Counted from the first letter of the stretch, positions 45,736 to 54,113 are shown. The stretch: 64,000 bases of DNA from Neorhizobium alkalisoli (GCF_002968635.1 NZ_PVBN01000007.1:186001-250000); one strand, 5' to 3'. A program made the numbers and translations. The notes: generated by a model from the letters alone, not told the origin.

Positions 45736-46395
45736 ATGCTTAAGAAAATCGCAATCGTCGCACTTTGCGCGACCTATCTCTCTGCCTGCACCACGACCGA
45801 TCCGTACACGGGGGAACAGAAGGTTTCCAACACAGCTGGTGGTGCCGCGATCGGCGCTGGCCTCGGGGCGCTCGCCGGCGGGTTGACGGGCGGACGCCAT
45901 GCGGGCCGCAACGCTCTGATCGGCGCCGGTATCGGTGCGCTGGCCGGGGGCGGGATTGGCGCCTATATGGACAATCAGGAAGCGGAACTGCGTGCCGAGC
46001 TTCAGGGCACGGGCGTTTCCGTGACGCGCGTCGGCGACCGCATCATCCTCAACATGCCGTCCAACATCACTTTTGCGACCGATCAGGACCAGGTGATCCC
46101 GCCGTTCTACAGGACGCTCGATTCCGTCGCGATCGTGCTCAACAAGTTCAATCGCACCTTGATCGACGTGAACGGTCACACGGATTCGACCGGCAGCCTT
46201 GCGCATAACCAGGGGCTGTCTGAACGTCGTGCCGCGTCGGTCGCCAACTATCTGGGAGGCCGCGGAGTCGACCAGCGTCGCATGTCGACGATGGGCTTTG
46301 GTCCGTCGCAACCGGTTGCTTCCAACGCGACCCCGGACGGCCGCGCGCAGAACCGCCGCGTCGAAGTGGCGATCGCTCCGATCACCCAGGGCTGA
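45736..46395 (+). CDS. OmpA-family lipoprotein with glycine-zipper region
   Basis: The 219-residue protein has a lipoprotein signal peptide with lipobox LSAC (Cys18). A glycine-zipper stretch (GGAAIGAGLGALAGGLTGG and a second similar repeat) spans about residues 35-85, and a C-terminal OmpA/peptidoglycan-binding domain has VNGHTDSTGSLAHNQGLSERR and ends with PDGRAQNRRVEVAI. It is expected to be anchored to a membrane by lipid and to hold peptidoglycan through the OmpA domain, stabilising the envelope. Similar YiaD-type proteins are common. It stands alone, 177 bp after ispG, and converges with the LysE-type gene. Confidence 0.88.
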   Translation: MLKKIAIVALCATYLSACTTTDPYTGEQKVSNTAGGAAIGAGLGALAGGLTGGRHAGRNALIGAGIGALAGGGIGAYMDNQEAELRAELQGTGVSVTRVGDRIILNMPSNITFATDQDQVIPPFYRTLDSVAIVLNKFNRTLIDVNGHTDSTGSLAHNQGLSERRAASVANYLGGRGVDQRRMSTMGFGPSQPVASNATPDGRAQNRRVEVAIAPITQG

Positions 46396-46407
46396 TTTTT
46401 GAGAATC

Positions 46408-46437
46408 CTGACGAGCTGCTCAGATGCGGCTCGTCAG
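46408..46437. terminator. Dyad between convergent ompA-type and lysE-type genes
   Basis: CTGACGAGC at 46408-46416 pairs perfectly with GCTCGTCAG at 46429-46437. It lies 13 bp after the OmpA-type stop and covers the restored stop codon of the LysE-type gene. No T tract follows, so any terminator function is uncertain. Confidence 0.4.
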
Positions 46438-47051
46438 AAGCTTAAACCCGGCGACGCTATAGAAGACGGCCATTGTGCCTTCGATCCAGCGTGCGCGCTC
46501 CTGTAGCTCCGCAACGCGTGGGATGTGGAAAATACCATCGCATAGGTGGTGAAGACCGTCAGGCTGGACGTCATGCAGATGGCGATGATCAGGACGATTG
46601 CCGAGACCGGCGCGTTTTCCGGCAGACCGAGCGAAATGATCGCCAGCCAGGCAAAGATCGCCTTCGGATTGGTCAAGTGGATCATGTAACCGCGCAACCA
46701 GAGCTGGCGCGCCGTATAGTCCGTCCGGAGGTTGCCGATCGCGGCTTCCTCATCCGGCAGGCGTGCGGACTTATAGGCCTTCCAGGCGAGATAGATCAGG
46801 TAAAGTCCCCCGAGGACCTTCAAGATTTCCAGCGCGATCGCATAGTTGCGCAGCAGCGCCGCAAGGCCGAGCGCTGCTGCGCAGGCCCAGGTGAACGAAC
46901 CGCAGCCGATACCGAGTGCGGTGATCAACCCGGCGCGCCGGCCTTGCGAGATCGAGGCGCCGATGATTGCAAAATTAGCCGGGCCGGGGCTTACGACGTT
47001 GATGATATAGGCGACATAGGCAGGCCACATATAGATCAGGATATCGGGCAA
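46420..47051 (-). pseudogene. LysE-family amino acid exporter with C-terminal frameshift
   Basis: The frame from 47051 encodes a RhtB/LysE-type exporter beginning PDILIYMWPAYVAYIINVVS with the hallmark SPGPANFAIIGASISQGRRAG and five to six membrane helices. A TTG at 47051 preceded by GGGGGA is the likely start (ATG at 47030 is the alternative). Near 46521-46531 the frame leaves the family pattern: after YAMVFST it reads SHALRSYRSAHAGSKAQ and stops at 46434. In the neighbouring frame the sequence continues PRVAELQERARWIEGTMAVF, then YSVAGFKLLTSRI and stops at 46420, a normal LysE ending. A one-base loss (or two-base gain) in TCCACATCCCA explains this. It may be a true mutation, possibly still functional because only the last helix changes, or a sequencing error. 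It follows ispA by 16 bp. Confidence 0.75.
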
Positions 47052-47067
47052 GATTTTCCCCCAGGCG

Positions 47068-47982
47068 TCAATTGTCTCGGCTAGCGATGAAGCGCGCCGC
47101 TTCCTGCAGAATAAGCGCCTTTTCACCGTACGGCGCAAGAAGGCCGACGGCCTCTCCGGTGAGAGCATCGAGCCTTTTTTCTGCCCAGTCCATGCCATGG
47201 AGACCGACCAGCGTTCCCTTGCCGCGCGCGGCATCCTTGCCGGCCGCTTTCCCAAGGGTAGCGGCATCGGAGGTGAGGTCGAGCAAGTCGTCTGCCAGTT
47301 GATAGGCAAGACCGATCTTCTGGCCGAAAAGACGAAGCCTTTCCCGATCGGCCGTTGGCGAACCGGCGACGATGGCGCCGGCTTCACAGGCAAACCGCAG
47401 CAGGGCGCCGGTCTTCATTGCCTGCAAGGTTACGATGCCGGCTTCATCCGGCGGGGATTTTTCTGCCGCGAGATCGAGCGCCTGGCCGCCTGCCATGCCG
47501 CCAGGACCTGCTGCGCGCGCCAGCGCCAGCACAAGCTCCGTCTTGAGCCTGTCCGCAAGCACGGTTTCCGGGGCGGCGATGATGTCGAACGCATAAGTCA
47601 GAAGGCTGTCGCCGGCGAGGATCGCCGTCGCTTCGTCGAAAGCCTTGTGCACCGTCGGCTGACCCCGCCGCAGGTCGTCGTCGTCCATGGCTGGAAGATC
47701 GTCGTGAATCAGAGAATAGCAATGCAGGCATTCGAGCGCCACGCCGACGCGGAGGGCGACCTCGGATGACCCTCCAAGGAGTGCTGCGCTTTCGCGCAGG
47801 AGAAACGGACGAAGCCGTTTTCCACCGTTCAGGGTGCCGTGCCGCATAGCTGCCATCAGGTGTGCCGGGCGGGAGATCTCGTCCGGGAGGGTGGCATCGG
47901 AAAGCATCGAAGAAAGCAAGGCTTCCGTCTCGGAAGCGCTTTGCCGCAAGTGCCGGTCAAATGCAGATTTGGTGTCCGTCAT
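47068..47982 (-). CDS. ispA: Farnesyl/geranyl diphosphate synthase (IspA-type prenyl transferase)
   Basis: The 304-residue trans-prenyl synthase has the first aspartate-rich motif [12 protein letters not shown] (Asp94 onwards) and the second motif DDLLD in [29 protein letters not shown] binds diphosphate. It condenses IPP with DMAPP and GPP to give farnesyl diphosphate, feeding undecaprenyl phosphate, quinones and hopanoids; chain length cannot be fixed from sequence alone. The ATG at 47982 gives the family-like start [15 protein letters not shown] longer upstream frame is not protein-like. It is divergent from mtgA and precedes the LysE-type gene in the same direction. Confidence 0.9.
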   Translation of the reverse strand: MTDTKSAFDRHLRQSASETEALLSSMLSDATLPDEISRPAHLMAAMRHGTLNGGKRLRPFLLRESAALLGGSSEVALRVGVALECLHCYSLIHDDLPAMDDDDLRRGQPTVHKAFDEATAILAGDSLLTYAFDIIAAPETVLADRLKTELVLALARAAGPGGMAGGQALDLAAEKSPPDEAGIVTLQAMKTGALLRFACEAGAIVAGSPTADRERLRLFGQKIGLAYQLADDLLDLTSDAATLGKAAGKDAARGKGTLVGLHGMDWAEKRLDALTGEAVGLLAPYGEKALILQEAARFIASRDN

Positions 47983-48158
47983 GGAGCGCTGTTTGGCATG
48001 CCGACCGTTGGCAGGCAACGGCGATTTACCAGTACATGGGAAGTTTCCGCGTCGGACTCGCCTTGGAAGCATTCAGCAGTTATGAAATCGCTAAGCATGG
48101 GATAAGCGGGATATTGGACATTACACCCGAACAGCACGCGGACGAAGAGGAGCCCGTC

Positions 48159-48860
48159 ATGAGGACGCGGCGGGAGCGTCTGTTGTCCAATAGGCTGGCG
48201 CGTCGGCTTCTCTCGATTGCAGTCGTCCTTCTGGTGCTGCCTTACCTGCTGATCTTGGTCTACGCGGTTCCGTTCACTCGTCCCGTTTCGACCTTGATGC
48301 TCTCCGAACTGGCGCTCTTCCGCGGCTATGATCGGCGCTGGGTCAGCCTCGATGAGATCTCGCCCAATCTGGTGCGTTCGGTAATGATGTCGGAGGACGG
48401 GCAATTCTGCTTTCACGGCGGCGTTGACTGGGCCCAGATGCGCGGCGTGGTCGAGGATGCCCTGGACGGCGAAGCGACACGCGGAGCCAGCACGATCCCC
48501 ATGCAGACGGTCAAGAACCTGTTCCTCTGGAATGGCCGCTCCTTCATTCGCAAAGGCCTCGAACTGCCTCTCGCAATCGGCGCCGACTTCGTATGGTCGA
48601 AGCGTCGGATGATGGAGATTTATCTCAACATTGCCGAATGGGGGCCCGGCATTTATGGGGCGGAGGCCGCCGCTCAACATCATTTCAAAGTGCCGGCCGC
48701 AAAGCTCAGCGCACGGCAGGCGGCGCTTCTGGCTGTGGCGCTCCCCAATCCCATAACCCGGGTTGCGGGCAAGCCCGGTCGGGGAATGCAGCGCTTGGCC
48801 GCGGTCGTCGAGCGCCGTGCGCGCAGCTCCGCCGACTATATCAAATGCATTTATGATTGA
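48159..48860 (+). CDS. mtgA: Monofunctional biosynthetic peptidoglycan transglycosylase
   Basis: The 233-residue protein has one N-terminal membrane helix (about residues 20-42, [20 protein letters not shown]). A GT51 domain follows, with catalytic Glu79 in [15 protein letters not shown], the [16 protein letters not shown] motif, and the second catalytic region [20 protein letters not shown]. It polymerises lipid II into glycan strands and lacks a transpeptidase domain, which defines MtgA. The start at 48159 is preceded by GAAGAGGAG; longer in-frame extensions overlap ispA on the other strand and are unlikely. It is the second GT51 enzyme in the window besides PBP1C. Confidence 0.92.
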   Translation: MRTRRERLLSNRLARRLLSIAVVLLVLPYLLILVYAVPFTRPVSTLMLSELALFRGYDRRWVSLDEISPNLVRSVMMSEDGQFCFHGGVDWAQMRGVVEDALDGEATRGASTIPMQTVKNLFLWNGRSFIRKGLELPLAIGADFVWSKRRMMEIYLNIAEWGPGIYGAEAAAQHHFKVPAAKLSARQAALLAVALPNPITRVAGKPGRGMQRLAAVVERRARSSADYIKCIYD

Positions 48861-48931
48861 GTTCGCGCATTTTCATTAGTCGTCGCCCGGCAGGCCGCTT
48901 ATAGGCAGGTAAAGCCACTGGAGGCGCCGTC

Positions 48932-49579
48932 GTGGAAAAACTCACCCTTTATATCGGTAACAAGAATTATTCGTCCTGGTCTTTCCGTCCCTGGATTGCG
49001 ATGACGGCCGCGGGGATTTCCTTCGAGGACGTGGTGATCCCGTTCGATTTTCCGGCAGGGAACCCCAAGTTCAAGCCGATCTCGCCGACCGGCAAGGTGC
49101 CCGTGCTGCATCATGGGGACCTGCGCGTCTGGGAATCGCTGGCGATCATTGAATATGTGGCTGAGCTTTTCCCCGAAAAGCGCGTCTGGCCAAAAGCTGC
49201 GGCCGACCGGGCGGTAGCGCGGTCGATTTCCGTTGAGATGCTTGCCGGATTCACGGCACTGCGTAACGCCTGCCCGATGAATATCCGGCGGCCAAAGCGT
49301 AAAATCGACCTGGCCGAAGGCGTGATGGACGACGTTGCACGGATTTCCGCGATCTGGGGAGAATTGCGGGCGAAGTCCGGCGGGCCGTTTCTGTTCGGCG
49401 AGTTCTCCGCAGCGGACGCTATGTTTGCACCCGTCGTCAACCGTCTCGACGTCTATGATCTTGTGACGGATGCGGATACGCTTGCCTATATAGGTGCGAT
49501 GAAATCCCACCCTGCTTGGCTCAAATGGCAGGAGGCTGCGCTCGCCGAGACGTGGATCGTGCCAGAAGACGAGGCATGA
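48932..49579 (+). CDS. Glutathione S-transferase family protein
   Basis: The 215-residue protein has a thioredoxin-like N-terminal domain with [20 protein letters not shown] (Ser near residue 15 as the likely thiol-contact residue), [22 protein letters not shown] (cis-proline and the ES glutathione-binding pair), and an all-helical C-terminal domain with [19 protein letters not shown]. It should bind glutathione and act on electrophiles or as a chaperone-like protein; many bacterial members have unknown substrates. The start is a GTG at 48932 with GGAGG upstream. It lies 71 bp after mtgA and may be co-transcribed. Confidence 0.85.
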   Translation: MEKLTLYIGNKNYSSWSFRPWIAMTAAGISFEDVVIPFDFPAGNPKFKPISPTGKVPVLHHGDLRVWESLAIIEYVAELFPEKRVWPKAAADRAVARSISVEMLAGFTALRNACPMNIRRPKRKIDLAEGVMDDVARISAIWGELRAKSGGPFLFGEFSAADAMFAPVVNRLDVYDLVTDADTLAYIGAMKSHPAWLKWQEAALAETWIVPEDEA

Positions 49580-49727
49580 GCCGCCTATTTGCAAAAAATC
49601 CCGCCGGGGACTGGTCAAACCCCCGCAGGGCATGTATAAGCCGCCCAAATTTCCGAGATCGAGACATGCCCAATCGGCCTCAGTTCCGGCCGGGGATCAT
49701 GTTTTGCACGAAAGTGGAGTAACGAAA

Positions 49728-49913
49728 ATGGCTGTACCGAAGAGAAAAACGAGCCCGTCCAAGCGCGGTATGCGCCGCTCCGCCGACGCGCTCAAGGCTT
49801 CGACCTACGTCGAAGACAAGAACTCCGGCGAACTTCGCCGCCCGCACCACATCGACCTGAAGACCGGTATGTACCGTGGTCGCCAGGTTCTGACGCCGAA
49901 GGAAAACGCATAA
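49728..49913 (+). CDS. rpmF: 50S ribosomal protein L32
   Basis: The 61-residue basic protein begins [20 protein letters not shown] and ends [13 protein letters not shown]. This is L32 of the alphaproteobacterial type, which lacks the zinc-binding cysteine pairs found in some other bacteria. It is part of the large ribosomal subunit. The ATG is preceded by GTGGAGTAACGAAA. A strong terminator follows directly, so it is probably monocistronic. Confidence 0.97.
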   Translation: MAVPKRKTSPSKRGMRRSADALKASTYVEDKNSGELRRPHHIDLKTGMYRGRQVLTPKENA

Positions 49914-49940
49914 GCGTTTTATCAGGCATGTTGCATGAGG

Positions 49941-49963
49941 GGCCGGCTTTGCCGGCCTTTTTT
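49941..49963 (+). terminator. Intrinsic terminator after rpmF
   Basis: GGCCGGC and GCCGGCC pair over a three-base TTT loop and are followed by six T residues. Confidence 0.93.
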
Positions 49964-50001
49964 GTTTCAGCGATGTCTTGTTTTGTTTCAGCGATGCCTT
50001 G
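49960..50001 (+). repeat. Tandem duplication of a 21-bp unit
   Basis: Two adjacent 21-bp units, each starting TTTTGTTTCAGCGATG, occupy 49960-49980 and 49981-50001 and differ by one base. The first overlaps the T tract of the rpmF terminator, so the T-rich part is also duplicated without its stem. Confidence 0.8.
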
Positions 50002-50060
50002 CGGAAAGCGCGGGCAGCCATCACAGTCCGGCCGACCAATCATTTAGCCTGGAGTCTGCC

Positions 50061-50468
50061 ATGCTCGCTGCCCTGCCGTTGATGATCATTCCGTTCGTTC
50101 TCTACAATCTTGCGATGTTGGGAACGATGGGCGGGGGCGGAGTGGCCTCACTCGAAAACGTCGTGATCTCGCTGCGGATGCTCTCCGGTGCGGAGTGGAC
50201 GATGACGCTGGGCGATGTTCTGATCGTCGTTGCGCTACTTTTTCTTTTCGTGGAAATCCTGAAGGCAAGCCGCAACGGTCGCGGCTCGCTTTTCAATCAT
50301 ATGCTTTCGATGCTAACCTTCGTCGGATATCTGACGGAATTCCTATTGGTCAAGGATGCTGCAACGCAGATATTCTTCATCCTGATGATCATCGCATTCA
50401 TTGACGTCATCGGCGGCTTTGCCGTCGCGATCCGTTCGGCCGGGCGGGATGTGTCGATCGGGCTCTGA
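50061..50468 (+). CDS. Small inner-membrane protein (135 residues), hypothetical
   Basis: The product starts MLAALPLMIIPFVLYNLAML and has four hydrophobic segments (about residues 3-22, 48-67, 80-95 and 104-122). A short charged loop EILKASRNGRGSLFNH lies between the second and third. The layout is a compact four-helix membrane protein with no catalytic motif. I do not recognise a named family, though similar proteins next to phaR/phaAB occur in related rhizobia as far as I recall. The ATG at 50061 has CTGGAGTC upstream. Its stop directly abuts the stop of the convergent phaR gene. Function unknown. Confidence 0.75.
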   Translation: MLAALPLMIIPFVLYNLAMLGTMGGGGVASLENVVISLRMLSGAEWTMTLGDVLIVVALLFLFVEILKASRNGRGSLFNHMLSMLTFVGYLTEFLLVKDAATQIFFILMIIAFIDVIGGFAVAIRSAGRDVSIGL

Positions 50469-51044
50469 TCAGAGATTGTCGAGCCGGCTCTGAAGGTTGC
50501 GGAGCTGTTCCTTCAGATCGTCTATATCTTTCGAATCCGTCTTCTTTGCAGCTGTGGCTGGCGGCTGACCCGTGAAAGGGGAGAACATCTGCACCGCCTG
50601 ACGGAACATCTCAGTGTTTCGACGCACCTGCTCTTCCATCAACTGAATCGGCGCCTGCAGATTCTTGCTGAGCGGAGTGTCGCCGAAGGCCTTGGTCATC
50701 TGCTCCCGCATCTGCGTTTGCTGCTCTGTGAAAGCCTTCATCGAATGTTCGAGGAAAGTCGGCACGACCATCTGCATCTGGTCGCCGTAATAGGAAATCA
50801 ACTGCCGGAGAAACGAGATCGGCAGCAGGGTATTTCCAGTCTTCGATTCCTGCTCGAAGATGATCTGCGTTAGAACGGAGTGAGTGATGTCCTCGCCTGT
50901 CTTGGCGTCCTGAACCAGGAATTCCTCGCCCTTCTTGACCATTTTCGCCAGGTCCTCCAGCGTCACGTAGGTGCTGGTGCCTGTATTGTAGAGGCGTCGG
51001 TTGGCATATTTCTTGATTATAATTTCGCCCTCGGTCTTCGCCAT
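50469..51044 (-). CDS. phaR: Polyhydroxyalkanoate synthesis regulator PhaR (AniA)
   Basis: The 191-residue protein has the PHB/PHA accumulation regulator DNA-binding domain at the N-terminus (IIIKKYANRRLYNTGTSTYV, LEDLAKMVKKGEEF), followed by the PHB_acc domain (TQIIFEQESKTG, LPISFLRQLISYYGDQM). A C-terminal coiled-coil segment (DIDDLKEQLRNLQSRLDNL) suggests oligomerisation. PhaR represses phasin and PHA genes and is released by binding PHA granules. It is divergent from phaA with a 249-bp gap holding a TTTTGCAAAA palindrome at 51200-51209, a possible operator by inference only. AGGAGGCAATT precedes the ATG. Confidence 0.93.
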   Translation of the reverse strand: MAKTEGEIIIKKYANRRLYNTGTSTYVTLEDLAKMVKKGEEFLVQDAKTGEDITHSVLTQIIFEQESKTGNTLLPISFLRQLISYYGDQMQMVVPTFLEHSMKAFTEQQTQMREQMTKAFGDTPLSKNLQAPIQLMEEQVRRNTEMFRQAVQMFSPFTGQPPATAAKKTDSKDIDDLKEQLRNLQSRLDNL

Positions 51045-51293
51045 AATTGCCTCCTGCTCCCGTCAATATGGTTTGTTTTTGTCGATGGCATTGCGCTCCC
51101 AAGAGGAATGTAAGCCTAAATGAAGCAGACTGACAATCGATTTGTGCGGCGCGGCGATTGCTTTTTGTTGCGCAGCAAATCCGCGAAATCCCAAGACCAT
51201 TTTGCAAAACGGCTTGCTGCTCTGCCCGGCGTTTGACTCTGCGGCCAAGCTTTGCCAGTCTCGTGAGCAATATCGAATAAGAGGAGACCTCCC

Positions 51294-52475
51294 ATGGCTA
51301 ATCCATCCATCGTGATCGCATCGGCTGCCCGCACTGCCGTCGGCTCATTCAACGGTGCCTTCGCCAACGTCCAGGCCCACGAACTCGGCGCGGCGGCGAT
51401 CAAAGGCGCGCTCGCCCGCGCCGGTGTCGATGCGTCCGACGTGGACGAGGTCATCCTGGGGCAGGTGCTGCCGGCGGGCGAGGGCCAGAATCCAGCCCGC
51501 CAGGCTGCGATGAAAGCAGGTGTTCCGAAGGAGGCGACTGCTTGGGGGGTGAACCAACTTTGCGGTTCGGGCCTGCGTGCCGTGGCACTCGGAATGCAAC
51601 AGATTGCCCTGGGCGACGCCAAGATCATCGTCGCAGGCGGGCAGGAGTCGATGTCCATGGCGCCGCACTGCGCCCACCTGCGCGGCGGCGTGAAGATGGG
51701 CGACTTCAAGATGGTCGATACGATGATCAAGGACGGGCTGACGGACGCATTCTTCGGCTATCACATGGGGATTACCGCGGAGAATATCGCCCGCCAGTGG
51801 CAGCTCTCCCGCGAAGAACAGGACCAGTTTGCGGTCTCCTCGCAAAACAAGGCGGAAGCTGCCCAAACCGCTGGCCGTTTCAGGGACGAGATCATTCCCT
51901 ACGTCATTCAGACGAGAAAAGGCGACGTGACCGTCGATAACGACGAATATATCCGTGCCGGTACGACACTGGATGCCATGACAAAGCTCCGCCCGGCCTT
52001 CGACAAGGAAGGAACGGTCACTGCCGGCAACGCGTCCGGCCTCAACGACGGTGCGGCGGCGGCCGTGCTGATGACGGAAGAAGAAGCCATACGCCGAGGC
52101 ATTACGCCCATGGTTCGTATCGCTTCCTGGGCTACCGCCGGGGTCGATCCGCAGATCATGGGCACCGGCCCGATTCCCGCTTCCCGCAAGGCGCTGGAGA
52201 GAGCCGGCTGGTCTGTCAATGATCTCGATCTTGTCGAGGCGAACGAAGCTTTCGCGGCGCAGGCTTGCGCAGTCAACAAGGACCTCGGCTGGGATACCTC
52301 GATCGTCAACGTCAACGGAGGCGCCATTGCCATCGGTCATCCGATCGGTGCGTCCGGCGCCCGCGTTCTCAACACGCTTCTCTTCGAAATGAAGCGTCGC
52401 GGCGCCAAGAAAGGTCTGGCAACGCTTTGCATCGGCGGCGGCATGGGTGTCGCCATGTGCCTCGAAGCAATGTGA
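51294..52475 (+). CDS. phaA: Acetyl-CoA C-acetyltransferase (beta-ketothiolase) PhaA
   Basis: The 393-residue thiolase condenses two acetyl-CoA into acetoacetyl-CoA, the first step of polyhydroxybutyrate synthesis, or runs in reverse. All catalytic residues are present: Cys90 in [11 protein letters not shown], His349 in [11 protein letters not shown] and Cys379 in [21 protein letters not shown] and [12 protein letters not shown] are typical for biosynthetic thiolases. AGAGGAGACCTCCC lies before the ATG. The reductase gene phaB follows 111 bp downstream with a hairpin in the gap, and the regulator gene phaR is divergent. No PHA synthase gene phaC is in the window, which is common in rhizobia where phaC is elsewhere. 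Confidence 0.95.
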   Translation: MANPSIVIASAARTAVGSFNGAFANVQAHELGAAAIKGALARAGVDASDVDEVILGQVLPAGEGQNPARQAAMKAGVPKEATAWGVNQLCGSGLRAVALGMQQIALGDAKIIVAGGQESMSMAPHCAHLRGGVKMGDFKMVDTMIKDGLTDAFFGYHMGITAENIARQWQLSREEQDQFAVSSQNKAEAAQTAGRFRDEIIPYVIQTRKGDVTVDNDEYIRAGTTLDAMTKLRPAFDKEGTVTAGNASGLNDGAAAAVLMTEEEAIRRGITPMVRIASWATAGVDPQIMGTGPIPASRKALERAGWSVNDLDLVEANEAFAAQACAVNKDLGWDTSIVNVNGGAIAIGHPIGASGARVLNTLLFEMKRRGAKKGLATLCIGGGMGVAMCLEAM

Positions 52476-52486
52476 TCTTAGCCCAC

Positions 52487-52519
52487 AACCCCGCTGGACG
52501 GACGCTGAGAGGCGGGGTT
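52487..52519 (+). terminator. Hairpin between phaA and phaB
   Basis: AACCCCGC at 52487-52494 pairs perfectly with GCGGGGTT at 52512-52519, followed by TGTCTTACG. The T run is poor, so it may act as an attenuator or mRNA-stability element that lowers phaB relative to phaA. Confidence 0.55.
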
Positions 52520-52586
52520 TGTCTTACGAAAATCCGTAAGCATCCGGTTACGCAAAGGACCGCATAACAAAGGGAAGGGAAGTTGC

Positions 52587-53315
52587 ATGAGCAGGGTTGC
52601 ATTGGTTTCGGGAGGAACGCGGGGTATCGGGGCGGCGATCTCTATTGCCCTGAAGGCGGCGGGTTATCAGGTGGCGGCCAGCTTTGCCGGGAATGAAGAG
52701 AAGGCAAAAGCTTTCTATGACGAAACGGGGATACCCGTCTTTAAATGGGACGTGTCAAGCTACCAGGCTTGCGTCGAAGGCATCGCCAGGGTCGAAGCCG
52801 AACTCGGGCCGGTCGACATCCTTGTGAACAATGCCGGCATCACGCGGGACGGCATGTTCCACAAGATGACCCCGGAACAGTGGAACGAGGTAATCGGCAC
52901 CAATCTCACAGGTCTTTTCAACATGACGCATCCGATCTGGAGCGGGATGCGCGACCGAGGGTTTGGCCGGATCATCAATATTTCTTCCATCAACGGCCAG
53001 AAGGGCCAGATGGGGCAGGTGAATTATTCTGCGGCCAAGGCAGGGGATCTCGGTTTCACCAGGGCGCTTGCGCAGGAGGGAGCGGCGAAGAACATCACCG
53101 TCAATGCGATCTGCCCCGGATATATCGGCACGGAGATGGTGCGCGCCGTTCCGGAAAAGGTTCTCAACGAACGGATCATTCCGCAGATTCCGGTCGGTCG
53201 CCTTGGCGAACCGGAGGAGATAGCCCGCTGCGTTGTTTTCCTCGCTTCCGACGAAGCAGGTTTCATCACCGGTTCGACGCTTTCGGCGAACGGTGGCCAG
53301 TTCATGGCCGGATAA
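52587..53315 (+). CDS. phaB: Acetoacetyl-CoA reductase PhaB
   Basis: The 242-residue SDR reduces acetoacetyl-CoA to (R)-3-hydroxybutyryl-CoA, usually with NADPH, giving the monomer for polyhydroxybutyrate. The cofactor motif is SGGTRGIGAAIS, NNAGITRDGMFHKM is characteristic of PhaB, and the catalytic Tyr147 and Lys151 lie in VNYSAAKAGDLGFTRALAQE. The N-terminus MSRVALVSGG fits the family and AAGGGAAGGG precedes the start. It follows phaA, and a palindromic terminator ends the unit. Confidence 0.94.
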   Translation: MSRVALVSGGTRGIGAAISIALKAAGYQVAASFAGNEEKAKAFYDETGIPVFKWDVSSYQACVEGIARVEAELGPVDILVNNAGITRDGMFHKMTPEQWNEVIGTNLTGLFNMTHPIWSGMRDRGFGRIINISSINGQKGQMGQVNYSAAKAGDLGFTRALAQEGAAKNITVNAICPGYIGTEMVRAVPEKVLNERIIPQIPVGRLGEPEEIARCVVFLASDEAGFITGSTLSANGGQFMAG

Positions 53316-53349
53316 TTCCGGCGTTAACCTTTGGCGGCACTTAGGTCGC

Positions 53350-53379
53350 ATAAAGGCAGGCGATATCGCCTGCCTTTAT
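53350..53379 (+). terminator. Perfect 30-bp palindrome after phaB
   Basis: ATAAAGGCAGGCGAT is followed immediately by its reverse complement ATCGCCTGCCTTTAT. As RNA it forms a long GC-rich hairpin ending in a U-rich arm, 34 bp after the phaB stop, and probably terminates the phaAB transcript. Confidence 0.8.
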
Positions 53380-53443
53380 GGTTAACATATTGTTATCACA
53401 CTACATATTGCGGTGAACAAACCAGGAAGCAACCGATGTCGCC

Positions 53444-53463
53444 GATTCGTCAGCGATTCGTTC
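53444..53463 (+). repeat. 20-bp GATTCGTC-N3-GATTCGTTC motif, copy 1
   Basis: The sequence reads GATTCGTCAGCGATTCGTTC. It contains two GANTC sites spaced 11 bp apart. Identical bases continue for eight positions downstream (CGGCTTTG) in copy 2 at 54251. Confidence 0.75.
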
Positions 53464-53506
53464 CGGCTTTGCTCCAAAGGTTAAGCCCGGCATCTTCCAG
53501 GCAAAG

Positions 53507-53536
53507 AAAAACCGGCGTCGGTTGCCCTCCGCCGGT
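53507..53536 (-). terminator. Terminator of the DUF3309-lipoprotein operon
   Basis: On the minus strand ACCGGCG pairs with CGCCGGT and is followed by TTTTTC, 26 bp after the lipoprotein stop codon. Confidence 0.82.
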
Positions 53537-53561
53537 CATCGATATTTCCCGCTCGTGCGGC

Positions 53562-53816
53562 TTAGCGGCAACGGGCCTCGTAGGTGCGGCCGTAACGGTC
53601 GCGGTAGACGCAATAACCACGGCGCTTTTCGGACTCGCCGATTGCTGCGCCGACGAGGCCGCCCGCGACAGCGCCGACTGCTGCGCCGCCCCAGCTATTG
53701 GTGACAGCACCGCCGATGACAGCACCGGTACCGGCACCGATTGCCGTGCCCCGTTCGGTGGATGTGCAAGAGGCGAGCGTGCCGATCATGCAGCCTACAA
53801 CCAGAATCTTCTTCAT
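53562..53816 (-). CDS. Small glycine-zipper lipoprotein (84 residues)
   Basis: The product begins MKKILVVGCMIGTLASCTST with a lipobox LASC (Cys17). A glycine-rich zipper follows (GAGTGAVIGGAVTNSWGGAA and VGAVAGGLVGAAIGES), and it ends with a short YCVYRDRYGRTYEARCR tail carrying two cysteines that could form a disulfide. It resembles small outer-membrane lipoproteins of the YMGG/17-kDa-antigen type. It lies 39 bp after the DUF3309 gene on the same strand, so both are likely transcribed from the GGAAC-N16-CGTT promoter upstream. General-stress-dependent synthesis is therefore inferred. Precise function unknown. Confidence 0.85.
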   Translation of the reverse strand: MKKILVVGCMIGTLASCTSTERGTAIGAGTGAVIGGAVTNSWGGAAVGAVAGGLVGAAIGESEKRRGYCVYRDRYGRTYEARCR

Positions 53817-53855
53817 GTGATTTCCCTTCCCTTTTAACGCACGGCTACGCCGTTT

Positions 53856-54011
53856 TTAGATCCTGCCCATCAGCAGCAGGATGATGATGATCAGTACTAC
53901 GAGGCCCAATCCGCCGGACGGACCATAGCCCCAACCTCGGCTATAACCCCAATTCGGCAAAGCGCCAATGAGCAGTAAGATGAGGATGATGAGCAATATG
54001 GTTCCGAGCAT
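53856..54011 (-). CDS. DUF3309-family small membrane protein (51 residues)
   Basis: A 52-codon frame starts with ATG at 54011 and ends with TAA at 53856. It encodes MLGTILLIILILLLIGALPN, a central WGYSRGWGYGPSGGLG and a second hydrophobic segment LVVLIIIILLLMGRI. Two short membrane helices flanking a Trp/Gly/Tyr-rich turn are the hallmark of DUF3309 proteins, recognised here from memory of the family. The promoter motif GGAAC-N16-CGTT lies 45 bp upstream, a standard distance, so it probably belongs to the EcfG general stress regulon. GGAGTAAAATGCC provides the ribosome-binding site. The family has no known biochemical role. Confidence 0.85.
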   Translation of the reverse strand: MLGTILLIILILLLIGALPNWGYSRGWGYGPSGGLGLVVLIIIILLLMGRI

Positions 54012-54055
54012 GGCATTTTACTCCGCTAGGCAATCCGGTTCGGATGTGGCGAGGA

Positions 54056-54080
54056 AACGTGGCTTCGCGTTTTTTGTTCC
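54056..54080 (-). promoter_or_regulatory. EcfG-type general stress promoter for the DUF3309 operon
   Basis: On the minus strand the sequence is GGAAC (54080-54076), 16 bases, then CGTT (54059-54056). This exactly matches the alphaproteobacterial EcfG/RpoE2 consensus GGAAC-N16/17-CGTT. It is 45 bp before the DUF3309 start codon. Confidence 0.8.
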
Positions 54081-54087
54081 AAGAGCG

Positions 54088-54113
54088 GGAACCGCGGCCT
54101 CTCACGTGTGGTT
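54088..54113 (+). promoter_or_regulatory. Possible divergent EcfG-like promoter
   Basis: GGAAC at 54088-54092 is followed after 17 bases by GGTT (54110-54113), one base from the CGTT consensus. It is back-to-back with the DUF3309 promoter, seven bases between the two -35 boxes. No good gene follows, so if active it would make a non-coding transcript. Confidence 0.35.

Noticed and set aside
53331-53837. 168-codon plus-strand frame antisense to the glycine-zipper lipoprotein
   Set aside because: It crosses the phaB terminator palindrome and mirrors the lipoprotein gene, whose lipobox and terminator are convincing.
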